Part shown: positions 1 to 5,377 of the stretch, piece after piece
How the letters are laid out: each line of letters starts with the position of its first letter
Numbering within the stretch: position 1 is the first letter of the stretch
Assembly: GCA_001751015.1 (NCBI GenBank)
Contig: MAXM01000312.1
Coordinates: 1 to 5,979 of the forward strand
Source: Desulfobacterales bacterium C00003106
GTDB taxonomy: Bacteria; Desulfobacterota; Desulfobacteria; Desulfobacterales; C00003106
Reading direction: 5' to 3'
DNA length: 5,979 bases
Notes under the pieces: model-generated
The model's input: the letters and a program-made list of their open reading frames with translations, nothing else
Database searches by the model: none
Told to the model about the DNA's origin: nothing
Program-made: the position numbers and the translations under genes

Positions 1-37
1 GTCCGGCGGAGTTCATCAGCATAAGACTTAGATTCAT
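1..37 (-). CDS. start of a leftward gene running off the window, possibly TolQ/ExbB-like
   Basis: An ATG at 37..35 on the minus strand opens a frame that stays open to the left edge, giving 12 residues (MNLSLMLMNSAG) and a next codon that begins with C. An AGG lies 4 nt upstream of the ATG (42-44) and could act as a ribosome binding site. The gene would point the same way as every other gene here and follow comF after a 339-nt gap. A short hydrophobic start followed by an A-G-(P) turn resembles the N-termini of TolQ/ExbB/MotA-type proton-channel subunits, but 12 residues cannot establish a family. The identification is a guess; that a gene begins here is somewhat better supported by direction and start context. 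Confidence 0.35.
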   Translation of the reverse strand, partial: MNLSLMLMNSAG

Positions 38-57
38 TCTACCTGCTCTCTTGGTTT

Positions 58-85
58 ACTAAAAATGGGAGAAAACAACAGACAA
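58..85 (-). promoter_or_regulatory. weak sigma70-like promoter candidate for the leftward gene
   Basis: On the minus strand TTGTCT (85..80) and TTTAGT (63..58) are separated by 16 nt. Each matches its consensus hexamer at 4 of 6 positions. It lies in an A/T-biased stretch just upstream of the putative start codon at 37. Such matches arise often by chance in this composition, so it is offered only as a candidate. Confidence 0.2.
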
Positions 86-113
86 ACAAAACAGCGCGAA
101 GTTTCCGATCATG

Positions 114-274
114 TATACCTCGGAAGGTTATAAATTGCGTTTTTTTCGGTGAGCAATGAGCATCAAGAGCAAGGCGCGAAGGTGCGGAATAGCAAGCTAT
201 TTCAAGCCTGAGCAACACAGCTATTGATGTTCATGGCCAGCGAAAAATCGCAAGTTATGGCCTTTCGAGGTATA
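114..274. repeat. 161-bp fold-back element with ~34-bp terminal inverted repeats (MITE-like)
   Basis: The left arm (114-148) and the right arm (241-274) are inverted copies of each other. I count 29 Watson-Crick pairs over 34 aligned positions, with one extra T in the left arm. The interior keeps pairing: 157-166 pairs with 224-233, 168-170 with 220-222, and 188-192 with 197-201 at the tip, so the whole unit could form one long hairpin or cruciform. Both ends read TATA, so a TA target duplication is possible. No ORF is present inside. It lies between the 3' end of comF and the next leftward gene. Size, TATA ends and lack of coding capacity recall non-autonomous elements such as the Correia elements of Neisseria, but I do not claim sequence relationship. 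A structured RNA is the alternative. Confidence 0.8.
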
Positions 275-292
275 ATTATCATAAGTATATTA

Positions 293-310
293 CCACAGAT
301 TCCTCACGGG
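293..310 (+). repeat. short copy of a CCACAGATT-type dispersed motif
   Basis: The sequence CCACAGATTCCTCACGGG closely resembles the reverse complement of 5285-5300 (CCACAGATTCACACGG), sharing CCACAGATTC and ACGG with a one-base length difference. Motifs of this type, short phased variants of CACAGATT/CACGGAT, recur in intergenic regions of many bacterial genomes. Its function is unknown to me. It sits between the fold-back element and the comF 3' hairpin. Confidence 0.4.
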
Positions 311-352
311 GACAAGTCGCGGTCAGAAATTTGAATGACCGCGGGTCTTGCC
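310..352 (-). terminator. hairpin 24 nt after comF, possible terminator or 3' stabilising stem
   Basis: CGCGGTCA (318-325) and TGACCGCG (336-343) form a perfect 8-bp stem around a 10-nt loop. After a small internal loop the stem continues with CAAG (313-316) against CTTG (347-350) and GG (310-311) against CC (351-352). It follows the tandem TAATAA stop of comF, where a transcript end would be expected. No U-run follows on the minus strand, so it does not meet the usual definition of an intrinsic terminator. It could instead protect an RNA 3' end. Confidence 0.35.
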
Positions 353-376
353 GGGTCTGGCGGAAAGAAACGTTTA

Positions 377-1183
377 TTACAACCTGTCGACCGCCCTTGC
401 CAGGGTCAGCACGTCGACTGCCGAGGCCTTTCCTCTTTTCAAGACCCGCGCACATTCGTTGACTGTGGAGCCGGTTGTGTAGACATCATCCACAAGAAGA
501 ATTCTCTTTCCTTTGACTCTTTGCGGAAACCTAAGGGCAAAGGCACCACGGATATTTTTTCTACGTTCTTTTTTGGTCAAGGTGGTCTGTGGCAGAGTCT
601 TTTTTTGTCGTTTGAGCACGCGGGCGTCATACGTGATGCCATTGCGATCGGCCCACCTGGAACAGAGCAACGCGGCCTGATTGAATCCTCGCTGCCGAAG
701 CCGCTGAATGTGGAGGGGAACAGGAATTATCAAATCGATGGATTCTTTGTCCCAGAACCTAAAAAAGGTCTCGCAGACAAGAAGGCCGAGCGGCTCGGCA
801 AGACGGGTCTTTTTGCCGTATTTGAAAATATGGATCGCCTTTACGAGAGCGCCATCGTAAACTGCTTGGGCCCGCGCCGTCCTGAAGTGCTTTTTGGTCT
901 TGATACAATCTCCGCAAAGATGATCTTCACCCTGGCGGGAGATGAAGGGTAGACCACATTGTATGCACACAGGAGAGTCTATTCGGACAATCTCGCTTCT
1001 GCATGATCCGCAGATAAAGGGAGCAGCGACCTGATGGAAGGTCGACAGGTTCCCGCCCTTGTCTGCGGGATCAAACCTGTAATATCTGCCGCAGACAACG
1101 CAGGAAGGAGGAAAGACAGCATCCAGAAAGGCCCGGCAAATCCCTAAAGGCGTTCGATGAGAGCGGTTGCGAACTCCGAACAT
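377..1183 (-). CDS. comF: ComF family protein (double-zinc-ribbon / phosphoribosyltransferase fold)
   Basis: 268 residues. The N-terminal half carries four cysteine pairs of zinc-ribbon type: C28/C31, C58/C61, C73/C76 and C90/C93. The C-terminal half is a type I phosphoribosyltransferase fold with the family RGFNQ motif (165-169) and the PRPP-binding loop VDDVYTTGST (231-240). These are the hallmarks of ComF/GntX-type proteins. In naturally competent bacteria ComF is needed for uptake or processing of transforming single-stranded DNA in the cytoplasm; in many others the role is unknown. The start at 1183 lies inside icd, a 40-nt overlap. It is preferred because AAAGG lies 4 nt upstream and no ATG, GTG or TTG occurs before the first cysteine pair. 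It ends with tandem TAATAA stops. No other competence gene is visible, so DNA uptake is only an inference. Confidence 0.93.
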   Translation of the reverse strand: MFGVRNRSHRTPLGICRAFLDAVFPPSCVVCGRYYRFDPADKGGNLSTFHQVAAPFICGSCRSEIVRIDSPVCIQCGLPFISRQGEDHLCGDCIKTKKHFRTARAQAVYDGALVKAIHIFKYGKKTRLAEPLGLLVCETFFRFWDKESIDLIIPVPLHIQRLRQRGFNQAALLCSRWADRNGITYDARVLKRQKKTLPQTTLTKKERRKNIRGAFALRFPQRVKGKRILLVDDVYTTGSTVNECARVLKRGKASAVDVLTLARAVDRL

Positions 1184-2364
1184 TTAACCTTTCTGGCGCC
1201 TTCCAACTGGCGCGCAAGATCATAGGTTACGACGCGATCGCATATTGTTTTTTGCACGGCCTTTCTTATTTTTTCTGCTGCTTTTTGCCAACCTATGAAA
1301 TCGAGCATCATGGCCCCTGAAAGAATCAACGATCCGGGATTGACTTTGTCCTGGCCGGCGTATTTCGGGGCTGTTCCGTGTGTTGCTTCAAATACCGCGC
1401 ACCTGTCTCCTATGTTTGCGCCGGGCGCAAGCCCCAACCCCCCTGCTTGTGCGGCAAGGGCATCAGATATGTAGTCACCGTTCAGATTCGGAGTGGCGAT
1501 TACCTGGTATTCCTCCGGACGAAGAAGAACCTGCTGGAACATCATATCCGCAATCCGGTCTTTGATAACCACCTTGCCTTCGGGACACACCCCGTCATAT
1601 TTTACCCACAAAGCCGCTTCTGTTACGGTTTGATCACCGAAGAGTTCCTCTGCTGTTTCGTATCCCCATTCCTTGAAGGCGCCTTCTGTGAATTTCATGA
1701 TATTCCCTTTGTGCATCAATGTCACACTTCCAAGACCATGATCTATGGCGTGACGTATGGCGCTTGCAACGAGGCGCTTGCTGGCGGTCTCACTGATCGG
1801 TTTGATGCCGATGCCGGAGTCCTGGCTGATTGCGATTTTCATCTCGGATTCCAGGAAAGCAATCAGCCGTTCAGCCTCCCTGGTCCCCTTCGCCCATTCG
1901 ATACCCGCGTACACATCTTCCGTATTCTCCCTGAAGACCACCATATTGATCTTTTCGGGATGTTTCATAGGACTCGGAACACCCTCAATATATCGAATCG
2001 GACGGACACAGGCATATAGATCAAGCTTCTGCCGGATGGTCACGTTCAGGCTCCTGAATCCCTTTCCCACCGGCGTAGTGAGAGGACCCTTGATTGCAGC
2101 CACATGCTCCCTGATTTTATTCAGGGTCTCGTCCGGAAGCCAGCTCCCGCTTTTTTCAAACCCCTTTTCCCCGGCAAATACTTCCAGCCACGATATTTTT
2201 TTCGTTCCCGTGTAGGCCTGTTCTATTGAAGCATCCAGGACACGGACTGTAGCCGCCCATATATCCGGTCCTATGCCGTCCCCTTCAATAAACGGAATAA
2301 CAGGACAATCAGGCACATTCAACGCCCCGCTGTTTTCTACTATAATCTTGCTTTCTTGCATCAT
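1144..2364 (-). CDS. icd: isocitrate dehydrogenase, NADP-dependent (bacterial Icd type)
   Basis: 406 residues from the first of two adjacent ATGs (2364 and 2361). It oxidatively decarboxylates isocitrate to 2-oxoglutarate in the cytoplasmic TCA cycle. Alignment from memory to E. coli Icd is nearly colinear. Substrate residues are present: S105 (E. coli S113, the AceK phosphorylation serine), R111, R121, R145, Y152 and K219. Metal aspartates are D273, D297 and D301 (E. coli D283, D307, D311). The NADP-specifying residues K334, Y335, Y381 and R385 match E. coli K344, Y345, Y391 and R395, so NADP rather than NAD is predicted. The frame stays open to a TTG at 2382, but GAGG at 2370-2373 sits 5 nt (or 8 nt) before the ATGs and fixes the start there. 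The last 40 nt overlap comF. Confidence 0.97.
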   Translation of the reverse strand: MMQESKIIVENSGALNVPDCPVIPFIEGDGIGPDIWAATVRVLDASIEQAYTGTKKISWLEVFAGEKGFEKSGSWLPDETLNKIREHVAAIKGPLTTPVGKGFRSLNVTIRQKLDLYACVRPIRYIEGVPSPMKHPEKINMVVFRENTEDVYAGIEWAKGTREAERLIAFLESEMKIAISQDSGIGIKPISETASKRLVASAIRHAIDHGLGSVTLMHKGNIMKFTEGAFKEWGYETAEELFGDQTVTEAALWVKYDGVCPEGKVVIKDRIADMMFQQVLLRPEEYQVIATPNLNGDYISDALAAQAGGLGLAPGANIGDRCAVFEATHGTAPKYAGQDKVNPGSLILSGAMMLDFIGWQKAAEKIRKAVQKTICDRVVTYDLARQLEGARKVKCSEFATALIERL

Positions 2365-2369
2365 TTTAG

Positions 2370-2373
2370 CCTC
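2370..2373 (-). promoter_or_regulatory. ribosome binding site of icd
   Basis: GAGG on the minus strand lies 5 nt upstream of ATG 2364 and 8 nt upstream of ATG 2361. It overlaps the codons of the longer TTG-started reading (2382), which argues against that longer start. Confidence 0.6.
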
Positions 2374-2384
2374 ATAAGACAATT

Positions 2385-2455
2385 AGGACAATTACGTTGA
2401 ATAAGGAACGGGGACGTTATTTCGTCCCCGTTCCTAAACTTTCACCGATTGTCCT
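2385..2455. repeat. REP-like nested palindrome upstream of icd
   Basis: AGGAACGGGGACG (2404-2416) and its exact complement (2423-2435) form a 13-bp perfect stem with a 6-nt loop TTATTT. Outside this, AGGACAAT (2385-2392) is an exact inverted match of ATTGTCCT (2448-2455), giving two nested inverted repeats. Just outside is a further GACAATTA (2378-2385), directly repeated at 2387-2394. No U-run follows the stem on either strand, so it is not a typical terminator. In Desulfobacterota-like genomes I know similar GGGGACG...CGTCCCC palindromes as dispersed units linked to REP-associated tyrosine (Y1) transposases; that link is recalled, not tested. It would lie in the 5' leader of icd if the promoter at 2455-2483 is real. 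Confidence 0.75.
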
Positions 2456-2483
2456 CTTTACACTGAAAGCTCGTATTTGTCAC
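2455..2483 (-). promoter_or_regulatory. weak sigma70-like promoter candidate for icd-comF
   Basis: GTGACA (2483..2478) matches the -35 consensus at 5 of 6 positions. It is separated by exactly 17 nt from TAAAGA (2460..2455), which matches the -10 consensus at only 3 of 6. It is the best pair I found in the 192-nt gap between glcF and icd. The transcript would carry the nested palindrome in its leader. Confidence 0.25.
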
Positions 2484-2556
2484 GTGCTTTCGCATTTTTT
2501 AAGGCACATCAAAAGAGAGTGATGTCTTTGTCAGGCCTGATATCATGGCCACACGG

Positions 2557-3840
2557 TCACAACAACTGCAACGGATGCAGGACCTCTATCTTCTTTTTTA
2601 TCTTGATCCGCTCTATCCCTTGCTGAAACTGAAGGAGGCATCCGGTGCATCCGGTTACGATCTTGTCCGGCTGCAGCTTTTCTATCTCAGACATTTTTCG
2701 GTCGAGTATCTGCATGGAAATGGAAAAGTTGCTAAGGTTGAATGCGCCTCCGTGGCCGCAACACTGGCCGGGAGTTGAAAACTCAAGGAGTTCGATTCCG
2801 GGGATGGAAGATAAGAGCCGTCGCGGGGCCTCCATAACCTTCTGTTTGATTCGAAGATGACACGGATCATGATATACTACTCGAATCAAAGGCCTGTCTT
2901 GTCTTTGCGCGGAAGATTGAGATGTTTTGTCATATTCGATTACATTGATCAGGAAATCAGTCGCATCCAGAACCTTGTCAGAAAAGGCTTCCGCACGCTC
3001 ACGCTCCGCTTCTGTATGGAAGAGTTCAGGAAAGGCCTTCAGCTGGGCGCCGCAGGAGGCACAGGTAGTGATGATATAGTCGAGTCTTGTTTCGGCAAAA
3101 AGGTCGATGGCGTGTCGCGCCATACTGACTGCTCTTTGCCTGTCTCCCGCACTCTGAGCCATCAGTCCGCAGCATCCCTGCCTTTCCGGAATAAACGGTG
3201 AGATATCCATTTTTCTCAGAATGCCCAGAAGAGCGTGTCCTTGCTCCGGGAAGAGATAGTTTGCGCCGCATCCGACAAAATATCCAACCCGCAGGCGTCC
3301 AGCGGCCCTTCTTTCTTCAGGTGAACATGTCTCGAAAAAAGACCGGCGGGATATCTGAGGTATGGAGGTCCGCTCAGTGAAAAATGAAAGCGGGAACCTC
3401 ATATAAAGGCCGCTTGATTCAGGGACAGACTTGCAGAGGAGTTTTTCAAGGAAGATGCCGCTCTTGATGAACCGGCTTTGCTCCAGGTCATTGCGCGTGA
3501 TGGTCTCAAGCAGGCGTTGAGAGAGACGAGGTCCGTGTCTTGCGAAATCCATTTCTCGTCCAAGCCGGATCAGGCTGTCCGGTCGTACGTTATTGGCGCA
3601 GACCTCCGAACAGGCTCCGCAGGAAAGACAGCGTGACAGGATTTTGGAGACGTGGGAGAAAAGATCGAGTCTCCCGGATGCCACCTCGGCCAGGACCGCG
3701 AGCTTTCCGCGGGCCGCGTCTGTTTCGATCCGGGTCGTCTGATAGACAGGGCAGACGCTCATGCAGGCTCCGCATCGTATGCATCTTTTCAGGGCTTTTT
3801 CAAAATCGGACATCTGGATGATATCGCATGGCAAAAGCAT
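2557..3840 (-). CDS. glcF: GlcF-like Fe-S protein with two Fe4S4 motifs and two CCG domains
   Basis: 427 residues from ATG 3840. It is the electron-transfer partner of the GlcD-type oxidase. Near the N-terminus are two ferredoxin-type motifs: C20/C23/C26/C30 (followed by Pro) and C71/C74/C77/C81 (followed by Ala). Two CCG (HdrB/GlcF-type) cysteine modules follow: C191, C223-C224, C260/C263 and C327, C360-C361, C398/C401, both complete. No signal peptide or membrane helix is seen, so it is cytoplasmic or peripheral. The ATG overlaps the glcD stop as TGATG, indicating translational coupling. A TTG one codon upstream (3843) is less likely. An internal ATG at 3813 would also keep all motifs, and none of these starts has a clear Shine-Dalgarno sequence. 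Length is close to that of glycolate oxidase GlcF. A D-lactate or other hydroxyacid system is equally possible. Confidence 0.9.
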   Translation of the reverse strand: MLLPCDIIQMSDFEKALKRCIRCGACMSVCPVYQTTRIETDAARGKLAVLAEVASGRLDLFSHVSKILSRCLSCGACSEVCANNVRPDSLIRLGREMDFARHGPRLSQRLLETITRNDLEQSRFIKSGIFLEKLLCKSVPESSGLYMRFPLSFFTERTSIPQISRRSFFETCSPEERRAAGRLRVGYFVGCGANYLFPEQGHALLGILRKMDISPFIPERQGCCGLMAQSAGDRQRAVSMARHAIDLFAETRLDYIITTCASCGAQLKAFPELFHTEAERERAEAFSDKVLDATDFLINVIEYDKTSQSSAQRQDRPLIRVVYHDPCHLRIKQKVMEAPRRLLSSIPGIELLEFSTPGQCCGHGGAFNLSNFSISMQILDRKMSEIEKLQPDKIVTGCTGCLLQFQQGIERIKIKKKIEVLHPLQLL

Positions 3841-5219
3841 CAACTGGTGTGAAATATCTTGTCCGGATTCAGGATATTCTGCGGGTCAAAGGCCTTCTTG
3901 ATTCGCCGCATCAGGTCTATCTCAATGCGCGACATCTCGATGGAAAGAAAAGGGAGTTTTGTAATCCCTATGCCGTGTTCTCCTGAAATGGTTCCCCCCA
4001 GCTCAATAGTATATTCAAACAGGGCCGTTACCGCGGACTCAGCTTTTTTGAGGTCTGATCCATTTCGTCTGTCAAACATAATATTGAAATGAATATTCCC
4101 GTCGCCTGCATGTCCGAAGCTTACCATGATAAGACCGGTTTCCTTGCGCAGGGCGTCGATTTTTTTCACAAGATCGGGAATCCTGCTCCTCGGAACCACG
4201 ATATCCTCACTGATCTTGTCCGGATTCAGTTTGAAAAGCGCGGGCGATATGGCCTTCCTTGCCTTCCACAAGTCCTGAGCTTCTTGCCTGGTCGCGGCTT
4301 CTTTGACTGAACCTGCCCCGTGAGCCAAACAGAGTGCGCACAAGCTCGCAATCGCTTTTTTGGCTGTTTCCTCCTGGCCGTCAGTCTCAATAAGAAGAAG
4401 CGCTTCGGCATCGGTGGGAAGGCCGATATTCAGATATGTCTCTGCGCATCTAATGGCGGACCTGTCCATATATTCCAGGGTCCTTGGAATGATCCCGGAC
4501 CGGATAATGACCGCAACGGTCTTTGTGGCGTCTTCCATACGATCAAAGACCGCGCACATAGTGCGCACGGCTTTGGGCAATGGAATAATGCGCAGGATGA
4601 TCCGCGTAATAACGCCGAGCGTCCCTTCTGAACCGGTGATAAGCCGGGTCATGTCATAGCCCGCCACGCCCTTGGCGGTCTTCACGCCTGTATGTATGAT
4701 TTCGCCTGAAGCAAGCACGACCGACAATCCAAGGACATAATCCCTGGTCACACCATATTTTACCGCCCTGGCCCCTCCCGCACATTCCGCCACATTCCCC
4801 CCCATGGTCGAATATGCGGCGCTTGAAGGATCCGGAGGGTAGAAAAGCCCTCTTGATTCAACCTCTGACTGGAACGTGCCTGTAATAACCCCTGGTTCCA
4901 CTTCGGCGACCATGTTGTCTTCGTCGATACTGACTATCCTGTTCATCCGGGTCATCACCATTACCACTCCGCCTCCTGTCGCGAGAGAGCCACCGGTCAT
5001 GCCGGTGCCTGCCCCGCGGGGAGTTACGAAGAAATGCTTTTTGTTTGCAAGACGCAAAACCGCTGCGACCTCGTGGGCTTTTTGCGGAAAGACAACCGCT
5101 TCAGGCATGTATCTCAGGTTGGTGGCGTCATAGGAATACGAGATTAAATCGGCTTTGGAATCCGTGCAGTATTTCGGCCCTACAATGGCTTTAAGTTTTT
5201 TTAAGATCGATTTTTTCAT
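3840..5219 (-). CDS. glcD: FAD-linked 2-hydroxyacid dehydrogenase, GlcD / D-lactate dehydrogenase family
   Basis: 459 residues, a normal length for GlcD. The N-terminal FAD-binding domain (about 40-180, PCMH type) has the pyrophosphate loop PRGAGTG (67-73), PPDPSS (128-133), GGNVAECAGG (140-149) and TGSEGTLG (195-202). The C-terminal oxidase domain (about 213-456) has SEDIVVP (337-343), GHAGDGNIHFN (369-379) and GEHGIG (413-418). By analogy with human D-2-hydroxyglutarate dehydrogenase, H370, H377 and E414 would bind a divalent metal and H415 would be the catalytic base; the spacings match. It oxidises a 2-hydroxy acid (glycolate, D-lactate or a relative) and passes electrons to GlcF. No GlcE subunit is adjacent. 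The ATG is the natural family start but has no good Shine-Dalgarno sequence. The substrate cannot be read from sequence. Confidence 0.93.
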   Translation of the reverse strand: MKKSILKKLKAIVGPKYCTDSKADLISYSYDATNLRYMPEAVVFPQKAHEVAAVLRLANKKHFFVTPRGAGTGMTGGSLATGGGVVMVMTRMNRIVSIDEDNMVAEVEPGVITGTFQSEVESRGLFYPPDPSSAAYSTMGGNVAECAGGARAVKYGVTRDYVLGLSVVLASGEIIHTGVKTAKGVAGYDMTRLITGSEGTLGVITRIILRIIPLPKAVRTMCAVFDRMEDATKTVAVIIRSGIIPRTLEYMDRSAIRCAETYLNIGLPTDAEALLLIETDGQEETAKKAIASLCALCLAHGAGSVKEAATRQEAQDLWKARKAISPALFKLNPDKISEDIVVPRSRIPDLVKKIDALRKETGLIMVSFGHAGDGNIHFNIMFDRRNGSDLKKAESAVTALFEYTIELGGTISGEHGIGITKLPFLSIEMSRIEIDLMRRIKKAFDPQNILNPDKIFHTS

Positions 5220-5273
5220 GGGAGTCGAAGAACAGCCATCAAGACCTTGTGATCAGAAAAAAATACAATTTAT

Positions 5274-5304
5274 TCTGCGTTCATCCGTGTGAATCTGTGG
5301 CTGA
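5274..5304 (-). repeat. longer copy of the CCACAGATT-type dispersed motif
   Basis: Read on the minus strand, this 31-nt stretch contains CCACAGATTCACACGGATG followed by AACGCAGA, a run of loosely phased ACAGAT/ACGGAT/GCAGA units about 10 nt apart. The shorter copy at 293-310 is in the opposite orientation. It lies in the 158-nt gap between dnaA and glcD, in the likely 5' leader of glcD. Its role is unknown. Confidence 0.45.
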
Positions 5305-5314
5305 GTTACGTTAT

Positions 5315-5343
5315 ATTTTAACACAAGTCTGATGGTTTGAAAA
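5315..5343 (-). promoter_or_regulatory. sigma70-like promoter candidate for the glcD-glcF pair
   Basis: TAAAAT (5320..5315, 5 of 6 to the -10 consensus) follows TTTTCA (5343..5338, 4 of 6 to the -35 consensus) at exactly 17 nt. It lies in the gap between dnaA and glcD and is oriented towards glcD. The leader would be roughly 90 nt and would contain the dispersed motif at 5274-5304. No operator for a lactate- or glycolate-responsive regulator was recognised. Confidence 0.35.
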
Positions 5344-5377
5344 CAAGAAAGGTCATAGAGGTTGCCAAGAGACTGAA

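Noticed and set aside
335..952. 205-codon + strand open frame opposite comF
   Set aside because: It is antisense to a well-supported ComF, shows no recognisable domain, and has no good start context. It is a shadow of the opposite strand's codon use.
1378..2019. 213-codon + strand open frame opposite icd (and a second at 1757-2215)
   Set aside because: Both lie wholly within the complement of icd, which has all catalytic residues. The translated sequences look like random antisense product.
2365..2382. Longer icd start at TTG 2382
   Set aside because: The extension adds only six residues, uses a rare start codon and overlaps the GAGG that is well placed for ATG 2364/2361.
2404..2435. Rho-independent terminator at the 13-bp palindrome
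   Set aside because: No run of T follows the stem on either strand, so the repeat interpretation is preferred.
2534..2550. Palindrome GGCC-TGATATCA-T-GGCC just after the glcF stop as an operator
   Set aside because: The 8-bp core is symmetric, but the flanks are offset by one base. It is not in a promoter position and no regulator is known to match it; chance is likely.
5255..5275. T-run on the minus strand (near 5257-5263) as a terminator for dnaA
   Set aside because: No GC-rich hairpin precedes the run, and it lies downstream of the candidate glcD promoter.
5220..5377. oriC next to dnaA
   Set aside because: No cluster of TTATCCACA-like boxes was found. The closest match, TCAGCCACA within the dispersed motif, has three mismatches.
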